From Paenibacillus pabuli (GTDB taxonomy: Bacteria; Bacillota; Bacilli; Paenibacillales; Paenibacillaceae): a DNA stretch of 64,000 nucleotides. Shown here in pieces: positions 44,719 to 55,800 of the stretch (its first letter is position 1; every line of letters starts with the position of its first letter). Under the pieces are notes generated by a model. The model was not told the origin of the DNA and ran no database searches. It was given only the letters and a program-made list of their open reading frames with translations. The translations under genes and the position numbers were made by a program. The stretch is from the NCBI RefSeq assembly GCF_039831995.1, contig NZ_JBDOIO010000005.1, forward strand, positions 682,001-746,000, read 5' to 3'.

Positions 44719-47634
44719 TTAGTTGCCAAAGAACTGCTCTTTATCGGTTCCGGTAATGGTTATCTCCGTATTCGAATTATCGGGTACAAGCCTAAATTGA
44801 TTCTCATTTTCTTTCTCAGCTGTGACAGAAACTGAGGCAGACTGCAATTGGTTATTTAGATAACTTACCAGGTTATCAACGTTGCTAAATTCTTGAGTTA
44901 ACACAACAGTTGCCTGGCTCACACCATCACTGACAACAAACGTACGATTTTTGGTGCTATCTTCGTCTGTGCCGGTGAAATGATTATTTTGAAAGAAAAA
45001 CGACCAGTCGTTCCCACCTAATGTAATCGCAGCGGAGGATCCCGTCTTAAATGTAGATATAAAGAATGTGTCTTCAAATCCATATCCACCTACTGTCCGA
45101 TCCCCTAAATTAATTCCATGCGCATTGCAGTAGTCCTGAATGAAACTATCAATTGCCGATCCAACTACCTGTCCGGTAGAGAAACCATTCAATGGAATAT
45201 CCCAGGTCAGGTCAACAGGTATTGTAATATTCCCATCACTGATTGTGAAATGCTTAGGGTTCGTTTTGAAATCTGTTGAGGTAATTTTTTTACTTTCTCC
45301 CCTAGCTTGAGTCGCATAGACATTGGTAAAATCGAAATTTGTAATTTCTTTACTGAGGATAGACTTAGGTTCAGCAACCTCAGCTTGAACAGTAATTACA
45401 AATTCCTTAGTAGCCGACTTAGATCCTGAGGCAATGGTGGCTACGAGCACAATGTTCGTATCAGCTGTTAAATTGGCACGGTCAATGTTACCATCCAAAA
45501 TATTAATAATTGATGACTGCGTTGGATCTTTTAAAGTCCAAGTAATATTAGCTCCATCTTGGTGGCTTGGTAATAAGACTGAAACATCGACTCCGTTATA
45601 CGTTACTTTCAAATTCTCAATAGCTAGTGCAATTACTTGCCAATTAACAATCGCTGCTTCCGCTTCTGTCAATCGCGTGATATCTCCTACCAACGCTTTT
45701 TGAGTCACAGTTAGTGCTTCATAGTCTGTACGCGCTTCTCCCACCGCTGTTTTGTCAGCAAGCACCACTTCCTCTTTTACAGGTAAGCCTTCAATTGCTG
45801 TCTTCACCAGATTAGCGGCTTCCAGATCCGCAGCTGCTTGGGCTTCCAATGCAGCAATCGCTGCTTCCGCTTCTGTCAATCGCGTGATATCTCCTACCAA
45901 CGCTTTTTGAGTCACAGTTAGTGCCTCATAGTCTGTACGCGCTTCTCCCACCGCTGTTTTGTCAGCAAGCTCTACTTCCTCTTTTACAGGTAAGCCTTCA
46001 ATTGCTGTCTTCACCAGATTAGCGGCTTCCAGATCCGCAGCTGCTTGGGCTTCCAATGCAGCAATCGCTGCTTCCGCCTCTGTTAATCGCGTGATATCTC
46101 CCACCAGTGTCTTTTGAGTCGAAGTTAGTGCCTCATAGTCTGTACGCGCTTCTTCCACCGCTGTTTTGTCAGCAAGCTCTACTTCCTCTTTTACAGGTAA
46201 GCCTTCAATTGCTGTCTTCACCAGATTAGCGGCTTCCAGATCCGCAGCTGCTTGGGCTTCCAATGCAGCAATCGCTGCTTCCGCCTCTGTCAATCGCGTG
46301 ATATCTCCTACCAGCGCTTTTTGAGTCGCAGTGAGTGCTTTATACTTTGTGCGCACTTCTTCCACCGCTGTTTTGTCAGCAAGCACCACTTCCTCTTTTA
46401 CAGGTAAGCCTTCGATTGCTGCTTTCACCAGATTGGCGGCTTCCAGATCCGCTGCCGCTTGGGCTTCCAATGCAGCAATCGCTGCTTCCGCTTCTGTTAA
46501 TCGCGTGATATCTCCTACCAACGTCTTTTGAGTTGCAGTTAGTGCTTCATAGTCTGTACGCGCTTCTTCCACCGCTGTTTTGTCAGCAAGCACCACTTCC
46601 TCTTTTACAGGTAAGCCTTCAATTGCTGTCTTCACCAGATTAGCGGCTTCCAGATCCGCAGCTGCTTGGGCTTCCAATGCAGCAATCGCTGCTTCCGCCT
46701 CTGTTAATCGCGTGATATCTCCCACCAGTGTCTTTTGAGTCGAAGTTAGTGCCTCATACTTTGTGCGCGCTTCAACCACAGCCACTTTGTTGGTTAACGT
46801 CACTTCGCCTTTTACAGGTAAATTTGCAATTATAGCTTTCACCAAATTGGCTGCTTCCAAATCTCCATTACTTGGGGAACTCCCTCCTGTACCTGTCGAA
46901 GGTGTACCACCACCAGTAGGAGGTGTTGGGGTTGGAACTGGAGTTGGAGTTGGCGGCGGTATTGGAGTCGGTGGGGGTGTCACAGTCGGCTTTTGTTCAT
47001 CAATCTTGGTCTTTTCATTGAGAAACTTGTATGCGACCAGCGCTACTTCCTGACGACTTGCCTGATGAGAAGGTTTAAACGTACCATCCGGATTCCCCTT
47101 CATTAGTTCAAGTTCAATAGCAGCACCAACTGCATCTTTAGCCCAATCAGAAATTGAATTGACATCCGAAAACCCTAGGTTTTGGCCTTTTCCTGCACTA
47201 TTAACTCCTAGTGCGTTCACAAATATGACAGCCATTTGCTCACGGGTAAGATTTTGATTGATGCCAAAAATTCCATTACCCATGCCTTTAAGTAGACCCG
47301 CTTTGACAGCGGCCTCTACAGCAGGGAATGCATAGTTGCTTTGAGGGACATCTCTAAAAGAAGGTGATTGTGGAGGACTACCGATATCCAGATTCAGCGC
47401 TCTTACCAATAGGATAGCAAAATCCTGTCTCTTTATATTACTCGTTGGATTGAATTTCCCATCCCCTGTGCCATAAATAATCCCTTTTTGCACAAGTTCA
47501 TTAATCTCGTTCTTGGCATAGCTGTTTGAAATATCGCTCAAAGTCACCGATGCGGAGGCATGTGGTACCATGGCGCTAAGGATAGCAACTGTAGATAGGA
47601 TCGATAAGGATTTTACTTTAAAATTCTTTTTCAT
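44719..47634 (-). CDS. S-layer-homology surface protein with six helical repeats
   Basis: A 971-residue exported protein. Signal peptide (residues 1-29, ends ASA); three SLH domains (about 30-205, e.g. GIIYGTGDGKFNPTSNIKRQDFAILL and LMKGNPDGTFKPSHQASRQE) that bind pyruvylated cell-wall polymer; a Pro/Thr linker; six ~69-residue repeats (about 258-668, core ARTDYEALTATQKTLV); an atrophied bacterial Ig-like domain (ITWTLKDPTQSSIINILDGNIDRANLT); and a unique C-terminal region of about 200 residues. The repeats form three-helix-like units seen in Gram-positive surface proteins. It probably is a stalk-like adhesin or a structural wall protein. AGGGGAAC precedes the ATG. Confidence 0.9.
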   Translation of the reverse strand: MKKNFKVKSLSILSTVAILSAMVPHASASVTLSDISNSYAKNEINELVQKGIIYGTGDGKFNPTSNIKRQDFAILLVRALNLDIGSPPQSPSFRDVPQSNYAFPAVEAAVKAGLLKGMGNGIFGINQNLTREQMAVIFVNALGVNSAGKGQNLGFSDVNSISDWAKDAVGAAIELELMKGNPDGTFKPSHQASRQEVALVAYKFLNEKTKIDEQKPTVTPPPTPIPPPTPTPVPTPTPPTGGGTPSTGTGGSSPSNGDLEAANLVKAIIANLPVKGEVTLTNKVAVVEARTKYEALTSTQKTLVGDITRLTEAEAAIAALEAQAAADLEAANLVKTAIEGLPVKEEVVLADKTAVEEARTDYEALTATQKTLVGDITRLTEAEAAIAALEAQAAADLEAANLVKAAIEGLPVKEEVVLADKTAVEEVRTKYKALTATQKALVGDITRLTEAEAAIAALEAQAAADLEAANLVKTAIEGLPVKEEVELADKTAVEEARTDYEALTSTQKTLVGDITRLTEAEAAIAALEAQAAADLEAANLVKTAIEGLPVKEEVELADKTAVGEARTDYEALTVTQKALVGDITRLTEAEAAIAALEAQAAADLEAANLVKTAIEGLPVKEEVVLADKTAVGEARTDYEALTVTQKALVGDITRLTEAEAAIVNWQVIALAIENLKVTYNGVDVSVLLPSHQDGANITWTLKDPTQSSIINILDGNIDRANLTADTNIVLVATIASGSKSATKEFVITVQAEVAEPKSILSKEITNFDFTNVYATQARGESKKITSTDFKTNPKHFTISDGNITIPVDLTWDIPLNGFSTGQVVGSAIDSFIQDYCNAHGINLGDRTVGGYGFEDTFFISTFKTGSSAAITLGGNDWSFFFQNNHFTGTDEDSTKNRTFVVSDGVSQATVVLTQEFSNVDNLVSYLNNQLQSASVSVTAEKENENQFRLVPDNSNTEITITGTDKEQFFGN
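45650..46865. repeat. Six tandem 207-bp coding repeats
   Basis: Near-identical units, each encoding the DLEAANLVK...ALEAQAAA block of the SLH protein. Copies 2 to 6 differ at only a few codons, so recombination could change copy number. The outermost copies at each end are more diverged. Confidence 0.92.
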
Positions 47635-48125
47635 CTGTTCCCCTTAAATGAGTTAGTTTTTGGATACTAAATCCTTTTTCTGCCGGTGTATAAATCTCTC
47701 AATCTACTTTATGTATCAGTTACAATCCTCCTCAGTACTGCCAGCACAATCATCCAAAAAAACATCTGACATGTACTCCTATCAAGTACACTACCTAAGC
47801 TTGTCTGATTCACAATTGGTCACGCCGCAGACAAGTATAATGCCGATTTCACATTCAAGAATCACATTTCATCCTTGATTTGTGTTTTTATTCTACTCAC
47901 TCGAGATATCGTTAGTCAATCAAGAAAAATCTATAGAATTACTATGATCTCAGGAAAACCTAGAGGAAAAAAAAGAGGCGCAATACGATGTTAATAAAAG
48001 TAGGTGCTGTCCCCTCTGTTACAAGACATCACCAACACCCCCTAAACCTTTTTACGCCAGATTTGTCATTAATTTATCTACCATTTAGCGTAAATACGCT
48101 TAGTAAGAAAATTTAGTCTACGCTT
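47635..48125. other. 490-bp intergenic region upstream of the SLH gene
   Basis: AT-rich. It includes the SLH promoter area, a short hairpin AGCGTA-AA-TACGCT near 48089 after the kinase gene, and a stretch around 47998-48040 with GGTGCTGTCCCC, a sequence type often seen near small REP-like repeats. No gene is supported; a 42-codon plus-strand frame at 47989 looks like chance. Confidence 0.5.
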
Positions 48126-49343
48126 TCACTTGTCATATGCGGCCAAGAAGCGAACAGTAACGGTTGTACCCTGTCCCTTCGAACTATGATAACGAATTTC
48201 TCCACCATACTTTTCCACAATATTAAAACAAATCATCAATCCTAGCCCTGTTCCATTACTTTTTAGCGAATAAAAAGGAGTACCTAGCGACTTCACCTCA
48301 TCTTCTGACATTCCGCTTCCTTGATCGATGATTTTTATCTCAATATAATGACGATTTCTCTTTGCCGTGATAGAAACAGGCTTGCCAGCATCCGATGCCT
48401 CCACTGCATTTTTGATTAAATTCATAAGCAGCTGCTTGAACTCAATCGTATTAATAAAAATCGTGCAGTCTTCCTCTACATCGATATCAATATGGTTATC
48501 CGATAGCATCGCATAAGAACTAAGCAGATCTGTAACACTCTGAAGAACACCCTTCACATCGACTCTCTCAGGTTGCAGATCTCCGTTAGGCTTGGAAAGG
48601 GTCAGGAATTGAGAGGTGATATGTTCAACCGTATTCAGTTCATCGATCATTAATTTAAACTTGTTCTTGTCCTGAAGGTCAAAAGCAGGATCTTGCTGAT
48701 ATAACTGCAAAAAACCTCGAACAACGGTAACCGGATTCCTAATCTCATGCGCCACAGCAGCGGTTAAATGAGCGATCATCTTCAAACGCTCCGATTGCTG
48801 TAACTGCTCAAAATAAAGTTGCTGCTTTTTCATCCGGCTAAAGGATAAATGAAATATGAGAAACAGCAGCACTTGGCTGGCTATGATATTGATTAAATTG
48901 CCTACAAGATCGTAATGTAAGTATGTATACACCTGTCCCTGGTCAATTAGAGTAATGTAAACGAAAGTCATCAGGATCAGTATTCCATTTAAAACCATGG
49001 AGAAGTAAAACAATTTCATATCAAAAAACAAAATGGCAAGGGAAGGAATTAGGCATATCAGAATATAGGTGGTCCAGGTATCCGGGTACAAAAAGAAAAG
49101 AGTATAGAAATAAGCGAACCCCATTATAATGATAATCTTTCTGGAAAAATAAGTTTCATGCCTCGGATAGATCAGCAAACACACCGATATAATTGCTACA
49201 CACGTAAAATGAATACCATATCCTATCGTAATGCCCTTTAACTCGGACGTCGATAGGATAAGTCCCCACACCATAAGCATAATGATCGTTAACATGGAGA
49301 TATAATATGTTCTTCGGTTTACCTGACTGTATAATTCTTTCAT
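48126..49343 (-). CDS. Membrane sensor histidine kinase (sporulation-kinase-like), orphan
   Basis: Six or more N-terminal hydrophobic segments (to about residue 175) precede a HisKA domain with AAVAHEIRNPVTVVRGFLQL and an HATPase_c domain with LIKNAVEASD, DQGSGMS and GTGLGLMICFNIVEKYGG. These are the features of KinB/KinC-like sporulation kinases in Bacillales. No response regulator is nearby, so it may feed a phosphorelay. Ends shortly before a T-poor hairpin region. Confidence 0.9.
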   Translation of the reverse strand: MKELYSQVNRRTYYISMLTIIMLMVWGLILSTSELKGITIGYGIHFTCVAIISVCLLIYPRHETYFSRKIIIIMGFAYFYTLFFLYPDTWTTYILICLIPSLAILFFDMKLFYFSMVLNGILILMTFVYITLIDQGQVYTYLHYDLVGNLINIIASQVLLFLIFHLSFSRMKKQQLYFEQLQQSERLKMIAHLTAAVAHEIRNPVTVVRGFLQLYQQDPAFDLQDKNKFKLMIDELNTVEHITSQFLTLSKPNGDLQPERVDVKGVLQSVTDLLSSYAMLSDNHIDIDVEEDCTIFINTIEFKQLLMNLIKNAVEASDAGKPVSITAKRNRHYIEIKIIDQGSGMSEDEVKSLGTPFYSLKSNGTGLGLMICFNIVEKYGGEIRYHSSKGQGTTVTVRFLAAYDK

Positions 49344-49515
49344 GAACCCACCATTTCAATTCAAATTTATTATCTTCGAATATCTTAATACGGTATAGCC
49401 TTGTGCGCGGGCAAACCTAAAGGCACCCGCCTGGATGCCCTATTCTACATTTCATTGTATCTTATTTAACTAACGACTTAATATAAATTTATGTTGATTT
49501 GCTTAAAATGCAATA

Positions 49516-49545
49516 TAGCCGTACGGTCTAGAGCCCGTACGGCTA
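49516..49545 (-). terminator. Hairpin after the GNAT gene
   Basis: TAGCCGTACGG and CCGTACGGCTA form an 11-bp stem with an 8-nt loop, 44 nt past the GNAT stop. There is no strong U-run, so it may be a weak terminator or an RNA-stability element. Confidence 0.6.
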
Positions 49546-49589
49546 AACTCAGTGTATTCTACTATTGTAAGAATGATAGATTAGTTCAA

Positions 49590-50117
49590 TCAGATTGTTG
49601 ATTTTAAGTATAAGTGGAGATCGTTAAATGCTTCTTCTACGCCTTCAGTTTTTTTAAGGGTCCCTTCGAACGAAAAATCAAGCTTTTGCAATAGCTTGAT
49701 GGAATTCAGGTTTCTAGGGTCCACCTTTGCTTCGATTCGTTTCAGCTTCCACGATGAGAAGGCGTAATCGACCAAACTCGAAACCGCCTCTGAAGCATAA
49801 CCTTTTCCCCAGTACGATTTGGCTAGGTCATAACCAATTTCCGCTGTTCCATTTGCAAAATTGAAGGCATTATACCCACATGATCCTATAATTTCGCCCG
49901 ATTCTTTGTGTATGATGGAGAAACGAATGGCCTTATTGTCCTGTGATAGATCATCCAGAAGCTGAATCATTTCTATTGCTTGATTTTCAGCCGTGAAACA
50001 ACGAACATTCATAAATCGAGTAACCTCCGGATCAGACCAGATTTTAAATAAAGCCGGCGAATCTGATACCTGCATTTTCCTCAGTTGCAGACGCTCTGTC
50101 TGTAATTCTGTAATCAA
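49590..50117 (-). CDS. GNAT acetyltransferase, RimJ/RimL type
   Basis: A 175-residue acetyltransferase with MITELQTERLQLRKM at the start, FSIIHKESGEIIGSCGYNAF, EIGYDLAKSYWGKGYASEAVSSLVDYAF (acetyl-CoA loop) and a C-terminal LLQKLDFSFEGTLKK. Members acetylate protein N-termini or small amines. GGAGGTG 6 nt before the TTG at 50117 decides the start; the longer frame to 50327 reads through the upstream gene. It overlaps no real coding sequence when started here. Confidence 0.9.
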   Translation of the reverse strand: MITELQTERLQLRKMQVSDSPALFKIWSDPEVTRFMNVRCFTAENQAIEMIQLLDDLSQDNKAIRFSIIHKESGEIIGSCGYNAFNFANGTAEIGYDLAKSYWGKGYASEAVSSLVDYAFSSWKLKRIEAKVDPRNLNSIKLLQKLDFSFEGTLKKTEGVEEAFNDLHLYLKSTI

Positions 50118-50224
50118 TACTTTCACCTCCATTGTTTTTGGATAGGGTAGGTTCAAGATATTGATATCTGCGCATCGTTCAGTCCCTTCCATGTTGAATT
50201 CACTCCATTGTACAAGAAGCTTGG

Positions 50225-51568
50225 TCATGATGCATCTCTTTCGAAATAGTCTTCTGGTAAACGCATCTCTTTCAAACAGTCGATAAATTTCTCTCTGAAA
50301 TTTGGATTGTTTTTGTACTCCGGCCATATGGCCCTATAGTAAGGAAGCAACTTCTCGTGTGGAATGAGGCCCCAGTATAGTATTGAGTTTTTTAGAACTT
50401 CCCGATCGGCATCCACAAACATGCCTTCAATGATCTTCCAGCTTCCAGCTTTGTTCTTACAGCAGCGAGCAGCATAGATTGCTGTGGCTTGCATATTCGG
50501 ATCACCGCTGCACAGATGGGGCTCAAATTGTTGGAGAGAAACTGCATCACACTCTTCCAAAATATATCCTGCATAACGAAGGGTTTCACGATCATTAATC
50601 CTGTCAAACCTTTGCAAAATGTTCGGATAAAACTCTGCTAAATCTGCAGTTTTTCGGTGGGCGTTCAGAATCTTTAATGCCTCCAGAAAATCTTCATGCA
50701 CATCCGATCGCATTAGCTCCATAAGAAAGCTTGCACCTGTATCAAAAGACGTTTTGCATATGAGCTGAATGGCGGTGGATCGATGTTTCGGACGTTGCTC
50801 TGCAATATTCTTCAGAAAATCAATCGTTTCCTGAGAGACTTTTTTAAATTTATACATCCCATCCAGTGCTCTGGTTTGCATCTCTTCGTTCGGAGCTTTC
50901 TGATAAGTCTGCATTAAAGCCTCCTCGCTTCCCGGCATTAGAACGCCAAACCACGAGCCCTCATAGTCCAAAATAATTTCATCCAGCCAGCGCTCGTACC
51001 AGTCCAGAAAGCTGTCTTCATAAACAAAGAAAAAGGGATGATCCGGATGAAAATCAGAAGTGTACACAACCTTCCCTCTGTACTCCCCCTCCAGCACGAG
51101 ATACATATCGTATTCACAGCCTTGGGTACCTATGCACAGCATGCCGCCTAGCACTTTATTACGGGCCTCATCATATTTTTCATCGGAGATGTCTTCATCT
51201 TCGGTCAGGAGCTTAATTAGATCGTTCCACTCCTCTTTGGTCATCCCTGGATGCAGAACCGGTTGTGCGAGGAGTGCCTCGCGCTCCGTATTGGAAGCAG
51301 CCTTTTCAAGCGAATAGATTCCATAATAAGGCCCAGCACCTCCATTCCCGATTTCCGTCAAAAACTGCGCGAAGGGCTCTGGAAGTATTACCTGGTTACG
51401 GTCCTGCCAGTTCTCCACCTCTTTGGCCATAAGCTTACCTTTCACCCTGTATTGGTGGGAGGATGCTCCAAACAAGGAGAAATCCGCGTCTTTATGCATA
51501 GCTTGTTTAAGTTTCATTTTTATTCGATTCAATTGTGCTTCGTAATCTCTATATCCCACGATAGACAC
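50225..51568 (-). CDS. SUKH-domain protein with C-terminal helical (HEAT-like) repeats
   Basis: The N-terminal ~215 residues hold an SMI1/KNR4 domain (LPEPFAQFLTEIGNGGAGPYYGIYSL, LCIGTQGCEYDMYLVLEGEYRGKVVYTSDF, FLDWYERWLDE). The rest is helical with repeats of the HEAT/ARM kind (RSTAIQLICKTSFDTGASFLMELMRS; NMQATAIYAARCC). SUKH proteins act as immunity factors or protein-binding modules. It may be a stand-alone immunity protein. Gap of 107 nt to the GNAT gene that follows. Confidence 0.86.
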   Translation of the reverse strand: MSIVGYRDYEAQLNRIKMKLKQAMHKDADFSLFGASSHQYRVKGKLMAKEVENWQDRNQVILPEPFAQFLTEIGNGGAGPYYGIYSLEKAASNTEREALLAQPVLHPGMTKEEWNDLIKLLTEDEDISDEKYDEARNKVLGGMLCIGTQGCEYDMYLVLEGEYRGKVVYTSDFHPDHPFFFVYEDSFLDWYERWLDEIILDYEGSWFGVLMPGSEEALMQTYQKAPNEEMQTRALDGMYKFKKVSQETIDFLKNIAEQRPKHRSTAIQLICKTSFDTGASFLMELMRSDVHEDFLEALKILNAHRKTADLAEFYPNILQRFDRINDRETLRYAGYILEECDAVSLQQFEPHLCSGDPNMQATAIYAARCCKNKAGSWKIIEGMFVDADREVLKNSILYWGLIPHEKLLPYYRAIWPEYKNNPNFREKFIDCLKEMRLPEDYFERDAS

Positions 51569-52051
51569 TCTCCTGTCTACTATACTCAGGTACTCTATGT
51601 ATGATAAATCTATCTCCCCATCATTCTATCATGCAGCGTGGAAAATATAGAAACCGATCAAAATCACACAATGCCCCCGTGGAATAAGCCTCATGAATAA
51701 CATCAACTCATATTTAGACGAATTGCCGCTTATGCTAATCGTTACTTTAATTTAGGATGACTATAAAAGAGTGATAAAGGCTGTGATTGCGATTGTAATC
51801 AAAAGAGACAAATGGATTCAGTATCGCATTCTTCGTAGTACCTCTCTCGCCAAACGTTTGCCTGAAACGCGGTCGCCAAGGAAAATAAAGTGCATTTGTC
51901 CGATTATCGTTCTATTGAGTAGAGGTAAATGATATTGTAATGAATAAATAGCCTCAAACGTGTTGGAGACAAAAAAATCGCATCCTCCAAAGGGAGAACG
52001 CGATATGAAGCAGATTCATTTCCTGTATCATTTTCTTGGATCAGCAGCACC
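51569..52051. other. 483-bp gap between SUKH gene and sortase gene
   Basis: Mostly unremarkable. It holds the terminator at 51970-52004 and a 52-codon plus-strand frame (about 51771-51929) with a GTG start that I do not trust. No gene is supported. Confidence 0.5.
51970..52004 (-). terminator. Terminator of the adhesin-sortase operon
   Basis: ATCGC and GCGAT arms with inner CTCC/GGAG pairing are followed on the minus strand by seven T, 48 nt past the sortase stop. Confidence 0.88.
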
Positions 52052-52828
52052 TCAACGCTTTCGGGCGACCACAGCCAGCCTTCCATTTTCAGTCGAGTAC
52101 TCACAAGTGGACAGCACAACAAGCTTATCGCCATACTGGGCTGTTACACCTGTATCATAGAGAGCAAGTTTCTTGATATTCTGTACATAGGAATCGAACT
52201 CGGCGGGCGTATTGATCTCCCCAATCTGGTAGTATTTAAAAACGTCATCCGATTTCCGATAGACTTCTGACAGAATAACGGCAACAATTTCATACTCTTC
52301 TTTCTCGTAAAGTGTGCTGAATTGAAACGTGGCATGCTCCTTATAGAAGCTCTCGTTCTTATATTTCATCAAGTCTTTGAACATCCAACCGCTTTTCATA
52401 TGGTGTCCATGAATCAGCAAAATGTTCGAAGTGTCAGCCTGACTATCCTTATCCAAAAAAGGAAGCCCACCTGTAGTTTCCCTTTTATCAAAATCATGAT
52501 TGAGATAGTACCCGGCATCCTGTGGATTCTGCATGACCGGATACTCAATCCGGGTGCCATCAATCTTCAGCCAGCCAACAATGTCCGAGTTCCTCTCGTA
52601 AAGATTCCGAAATTCGGGAAGCATGACCTGCTTATTCGCCTTATTGGACAAAAAGGAGGGGACTGTATCCCCTCCTCCTTGGTTTGATCCTTCCTGCCAA
52701 ACTTCTGTCAGCTCTTCAATTTTCTGTTTCTCGGTATAATCCCGCAAAAAAATTCTTGTCATACTGACGAGAGAAAACACCAACAAAAGGGAGGAAACGG
52801 CGATAAGCATCTTTTTGGTTTTTCTCAT
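52052..52828 (-). CDS. Class B sortase
   Basis: A 258-residue membrane-anchored transpeptidase. N-terminal signal anchor (MLIAVSSLLLVFSLVSM), then class B motifs NSDIVGWLKIDGTRIEYPVMQ, catalytic His in LIHGHHMKSG, an inserted helix typical of class B, catalytic Cys in VVLSTCEYS and the Arg in ENGRLAVVARKR. It should attach the upstream adhesin to the cell wall by its APKTG signal. 27 nt after the adhesin stop, so it is in the same transcript. Confidence 0.93.
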   Translation of the reverse strand: MRKTKKMLIAVSSLLLVFSLVSMTRIFLRDYTEKQKIEELTEVWQEGSNQGGGDTVPSFLSNKANKQVMLPEFRNLYERNSDIVGWLKIDGTRIEYPVMQNPQDAGYYLNHDFDKRETTGGLPFLDKDSQADTSNILLIHGHHMKSGWMFKDLMKYKNESFYKEHATFQFSTLYEKEEYEIVAVILSEVYRKSDDVFKYYQIGEINTPAEFDSYVQNIKKLALYDTGVTAQYGDKLVVLSTCEYSTENGRLAVVARKR

Positions 52829-52855
52829 TCCCTTTCTTACCGCCTTTCCAATCTA

Positions 52856-55800
52856 CTACATGTGCGTTTTCTTCTTATTACCGAGTAGACAGAGTCCGAT
52901 TGTCACCAAAGACATCAGCGCCAAAGCCATATACCACATTGGCGAAACACTGTTGTCTCCGGTTTTTGGAGCATCGTCCAGCTCGTCACCAACATTGCTG
53001 TTTTCGTTGCTGTTGTTATCAGCTTCGTTGCTGCCGTTGCCCGTTTCGTTGCTGCTGTTGTCGGCTCCGATGTTGCTGTTATCGGTCTCGTTGCTACCGT
53101 TATCGGTCTCGTTGCTACCGTTATCGGTCTCGTTGCTACCGTTATCGGTCTCGCTGCTACCGTTGTCGGTCTCACTGCCACCGTTGTTGGTCTCGCTGCT
53201 ACCGTTGTCGGTCTCACTGCCACCATTATCGGTTTCACTGCCACCGTTGTCGGTCTCGTTGCTACCGTTGCCAGTTTCACTGCCACTATTATCGGTTTCA
53301 CCGCTACCATTATTGTTTTCGTTACTGCCATTGTCTGTGCCGCTGTTACCGCTGTTGCCCGTTCCACTGTTCCCATTCCCAGCATTACCACCGCTGCCGC
53401 CACCGGAACGGATCGGTTTCATTGGGACATCGTATTTTACAATGTCAAAATCAACAGAAATGGTACCGCTTCTGTGCGCTTCATATCCATCCTTGGTTAC
53501 GATCAGATAATAATCTGCTTCAGGGAACACCATGTACGCGTAGAAGCCGTTGGCATCACTCATCTGCTCTGGGCTCTCGTTGTCATGAGGCGGAAAATTA
53601 GGAACCGGAGGAAGTGTAACTTTCGTACCCGGAATGCGGCCGTTATCTCGATTACGCTGCGTATCAGCATAGTAGAGTGTAACTTTGGCTCCTTCAATTT
53701 TCCTGCCTGTGTTGGCATCTCCTGTCGTTTCGTCATAAACCGTACCGTAAGGATCGACCAATGCCTCGGATATATTCAGCTCCCCGTTCGCTTTCACGTT
53801 CAGCTGTGTTACTTTGAAGAGCAGTTCCTCCCCCGTCTCAGCCTTATAGCGAACTTCCATTGTATACTTCTGCTCGCTCAGGCCCTCCACAGAGAAGGTA
53901 CCGTTTGAAGCCATAGGAAACGCCTTCGGATGACCGTTCTCCTCAACATACTTGCCGTCCATATCCTTCAAATAAATGTACATCTGACTGGTTAATGACT
54001 CACTGAATAGCTCTGTTGTTCCATCCAGCTGCTTGAATAGAACGATCCCTACAGCTGTAATGTCAGCTGGAATGGTCTCATCCGTCACGCTGCCGTCTAC
54101 ATTGGCTTTTTGTGTGAACTCGACAGGAACATCTTTTCCGCCTACCTGATACCACTTGGTATATGTGATTGTGTAGTCCGTATTTGCTGTGGCCGGAATC
54201 GCATATTCACCCTTGTCATTCGTTTCCGTTTGAATCTCCTTGCTGGTCTTCAGGTCCGTTATTGTAATAGGTGCATTTGGAATAACTTCTCCTGTGTTGT
54301 TGTTACGCAGAACGCCTTCCAGATATGGGCGAGTATTGATGAAATGCGCTTCGGCCAGTTTTTTCTCTGGAATAGTGCCTGTGTGGTCGAAACTTTCAGG
54401 ATTCGTTACATAACCATCTTCCGTGTAATCATCCTGGGTCACCTTATACTCGAGATACGTTGGAAGTCCTTGCACAATAAGTGTCTGACCGTCTGTAAGC
54501 TCAAAGGTCTCTCCATTCTTGATTGTGCCGCTGCTTCCGTCTGATTTTTCATAGGTGTAAGCTTCGTTCTCGCCCTCTCCTGTGAAATTAAGGGTGTACT
54601 TGAACAGTTTCTTTTTGTCATCGTCTTTGCCTTTAACTGTATTACTGATGAGCAGGCCGCCCTTCAGCACCCGAATGTTGGTGAACGGGGCTAGTTCATC
54701 TTGGCCTTCCATGATTCCAGTATGTTCCCGTTCCTCCGGATTGGTCATGTAGTCATCGGCTGTGTATTCCTTCTGGGTAACCGTATACTTCAGACCCTTA
54801 GGCAGATCCAACATATCCAGTGTCTCTCCATGCTTAAGCTTGAAGATATCAAGGGACTTGATCGTTCCTGTGCTGCCGTCCGATTTCAAGTAGGAGTAGC
54901 TTCCATCCTTGCCGGTACCCTCAAAAATGACTGTGTACTCGAACTCCTTCGTCTTGTCGCCACCGTTCCCCATGACGGTATTGCTGACCGTCAGTTTGTT
55001 CACGGTTCGTTCATTAACGAAGTCTGCCTTGTGATCACCTTTATTCACGATAATGCCAGACAACTCTCTTGTCTCCGGCGTAGTAATATAACCGTCTACA
55101 GTGGTATAATCGGCCTCATTTACCGTGTAAACCAGATCCGCAGGTAATGCCGAGAGCGTTACAGACTCCCCGTGCTTCAGGTTAATCTTGTCTCCGCTCT
55201 TGATCGTGCCAACCGTATTATCGGACTTTGTATAAGTATACTCTCCGTCCTTACCTTTGCCCTCGAAAGTCACGGTATATTCAAAATCCTTGGAAGAATC
55301 ACTGCCGTTTCCTTCCACCTTATTAGTAATGGTTAGCTTTCCTTGTGCTGGTGTAGGAACAACCAGCGGATTATCCGAGGTTACTTTCACGCCATCTACC
55401 CAGATGGGCTTTCCTGGCGTATTGCCTACATACACCTGATAAATTTTTGTAGTCGGCAACCATGTTGTTGTGTCGATATACGTTTCCTTCAGCTCATAGT
55501 ATCCTGGATCTGGGAATAACAGATTCAGTTTCCCGCCGCTGTCGGTTGTTCCTTTGGCAACTTGGGTTCCGCCCTCTTTCTTATAAAGTGTAAACTCTAC
55601 ACCTTTTAGCGGATTGTTGTCGGGATCCACCTTCCTCAGAGGCAGAAGGGCATTGGAGCTTGAACTTCCGGCAACGTCAGAGTTGTCCAGCGTACTTTCA
55701 CTTCTGGCACTGACTGTTTTCAGCTTATCATCGCCCATCAGCTTTACTTCGTTGCCCATTTTGTCTCCAGCTTTTGCTTTGGAAGGGTCAACCTCTGTTT

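Noticed and set aside
47989..48117. 42-codon plus-strand ORF with weak ribosome site
   Set aside because: Biased toward His/Pro/Leu and overlaps a REP-like GGTGCTGTCCCC stretch; no sign of selection on the reading frame.
51771..51929. 52-codon plus-strand ORF with GTG start
   Set aside because: No ribosome site and no recognisable protein pattern; rich in Arg/Lys as expected from chance reading of AT-rich DNA.
53010..53360. CRISPR-like repeated units
   Set aside because: The 18-bp units are contiguous, have no unique spacers and lie in frame inside a coding sequence.
52815..53601. Plus-strand ORFs over the adhesin stalk
   Set aside because: Their low-complexity Leu/Ser/Arg/Cys patterns are direct shadows of the 18-bp repeats encoding ETDNGS on the other strand.
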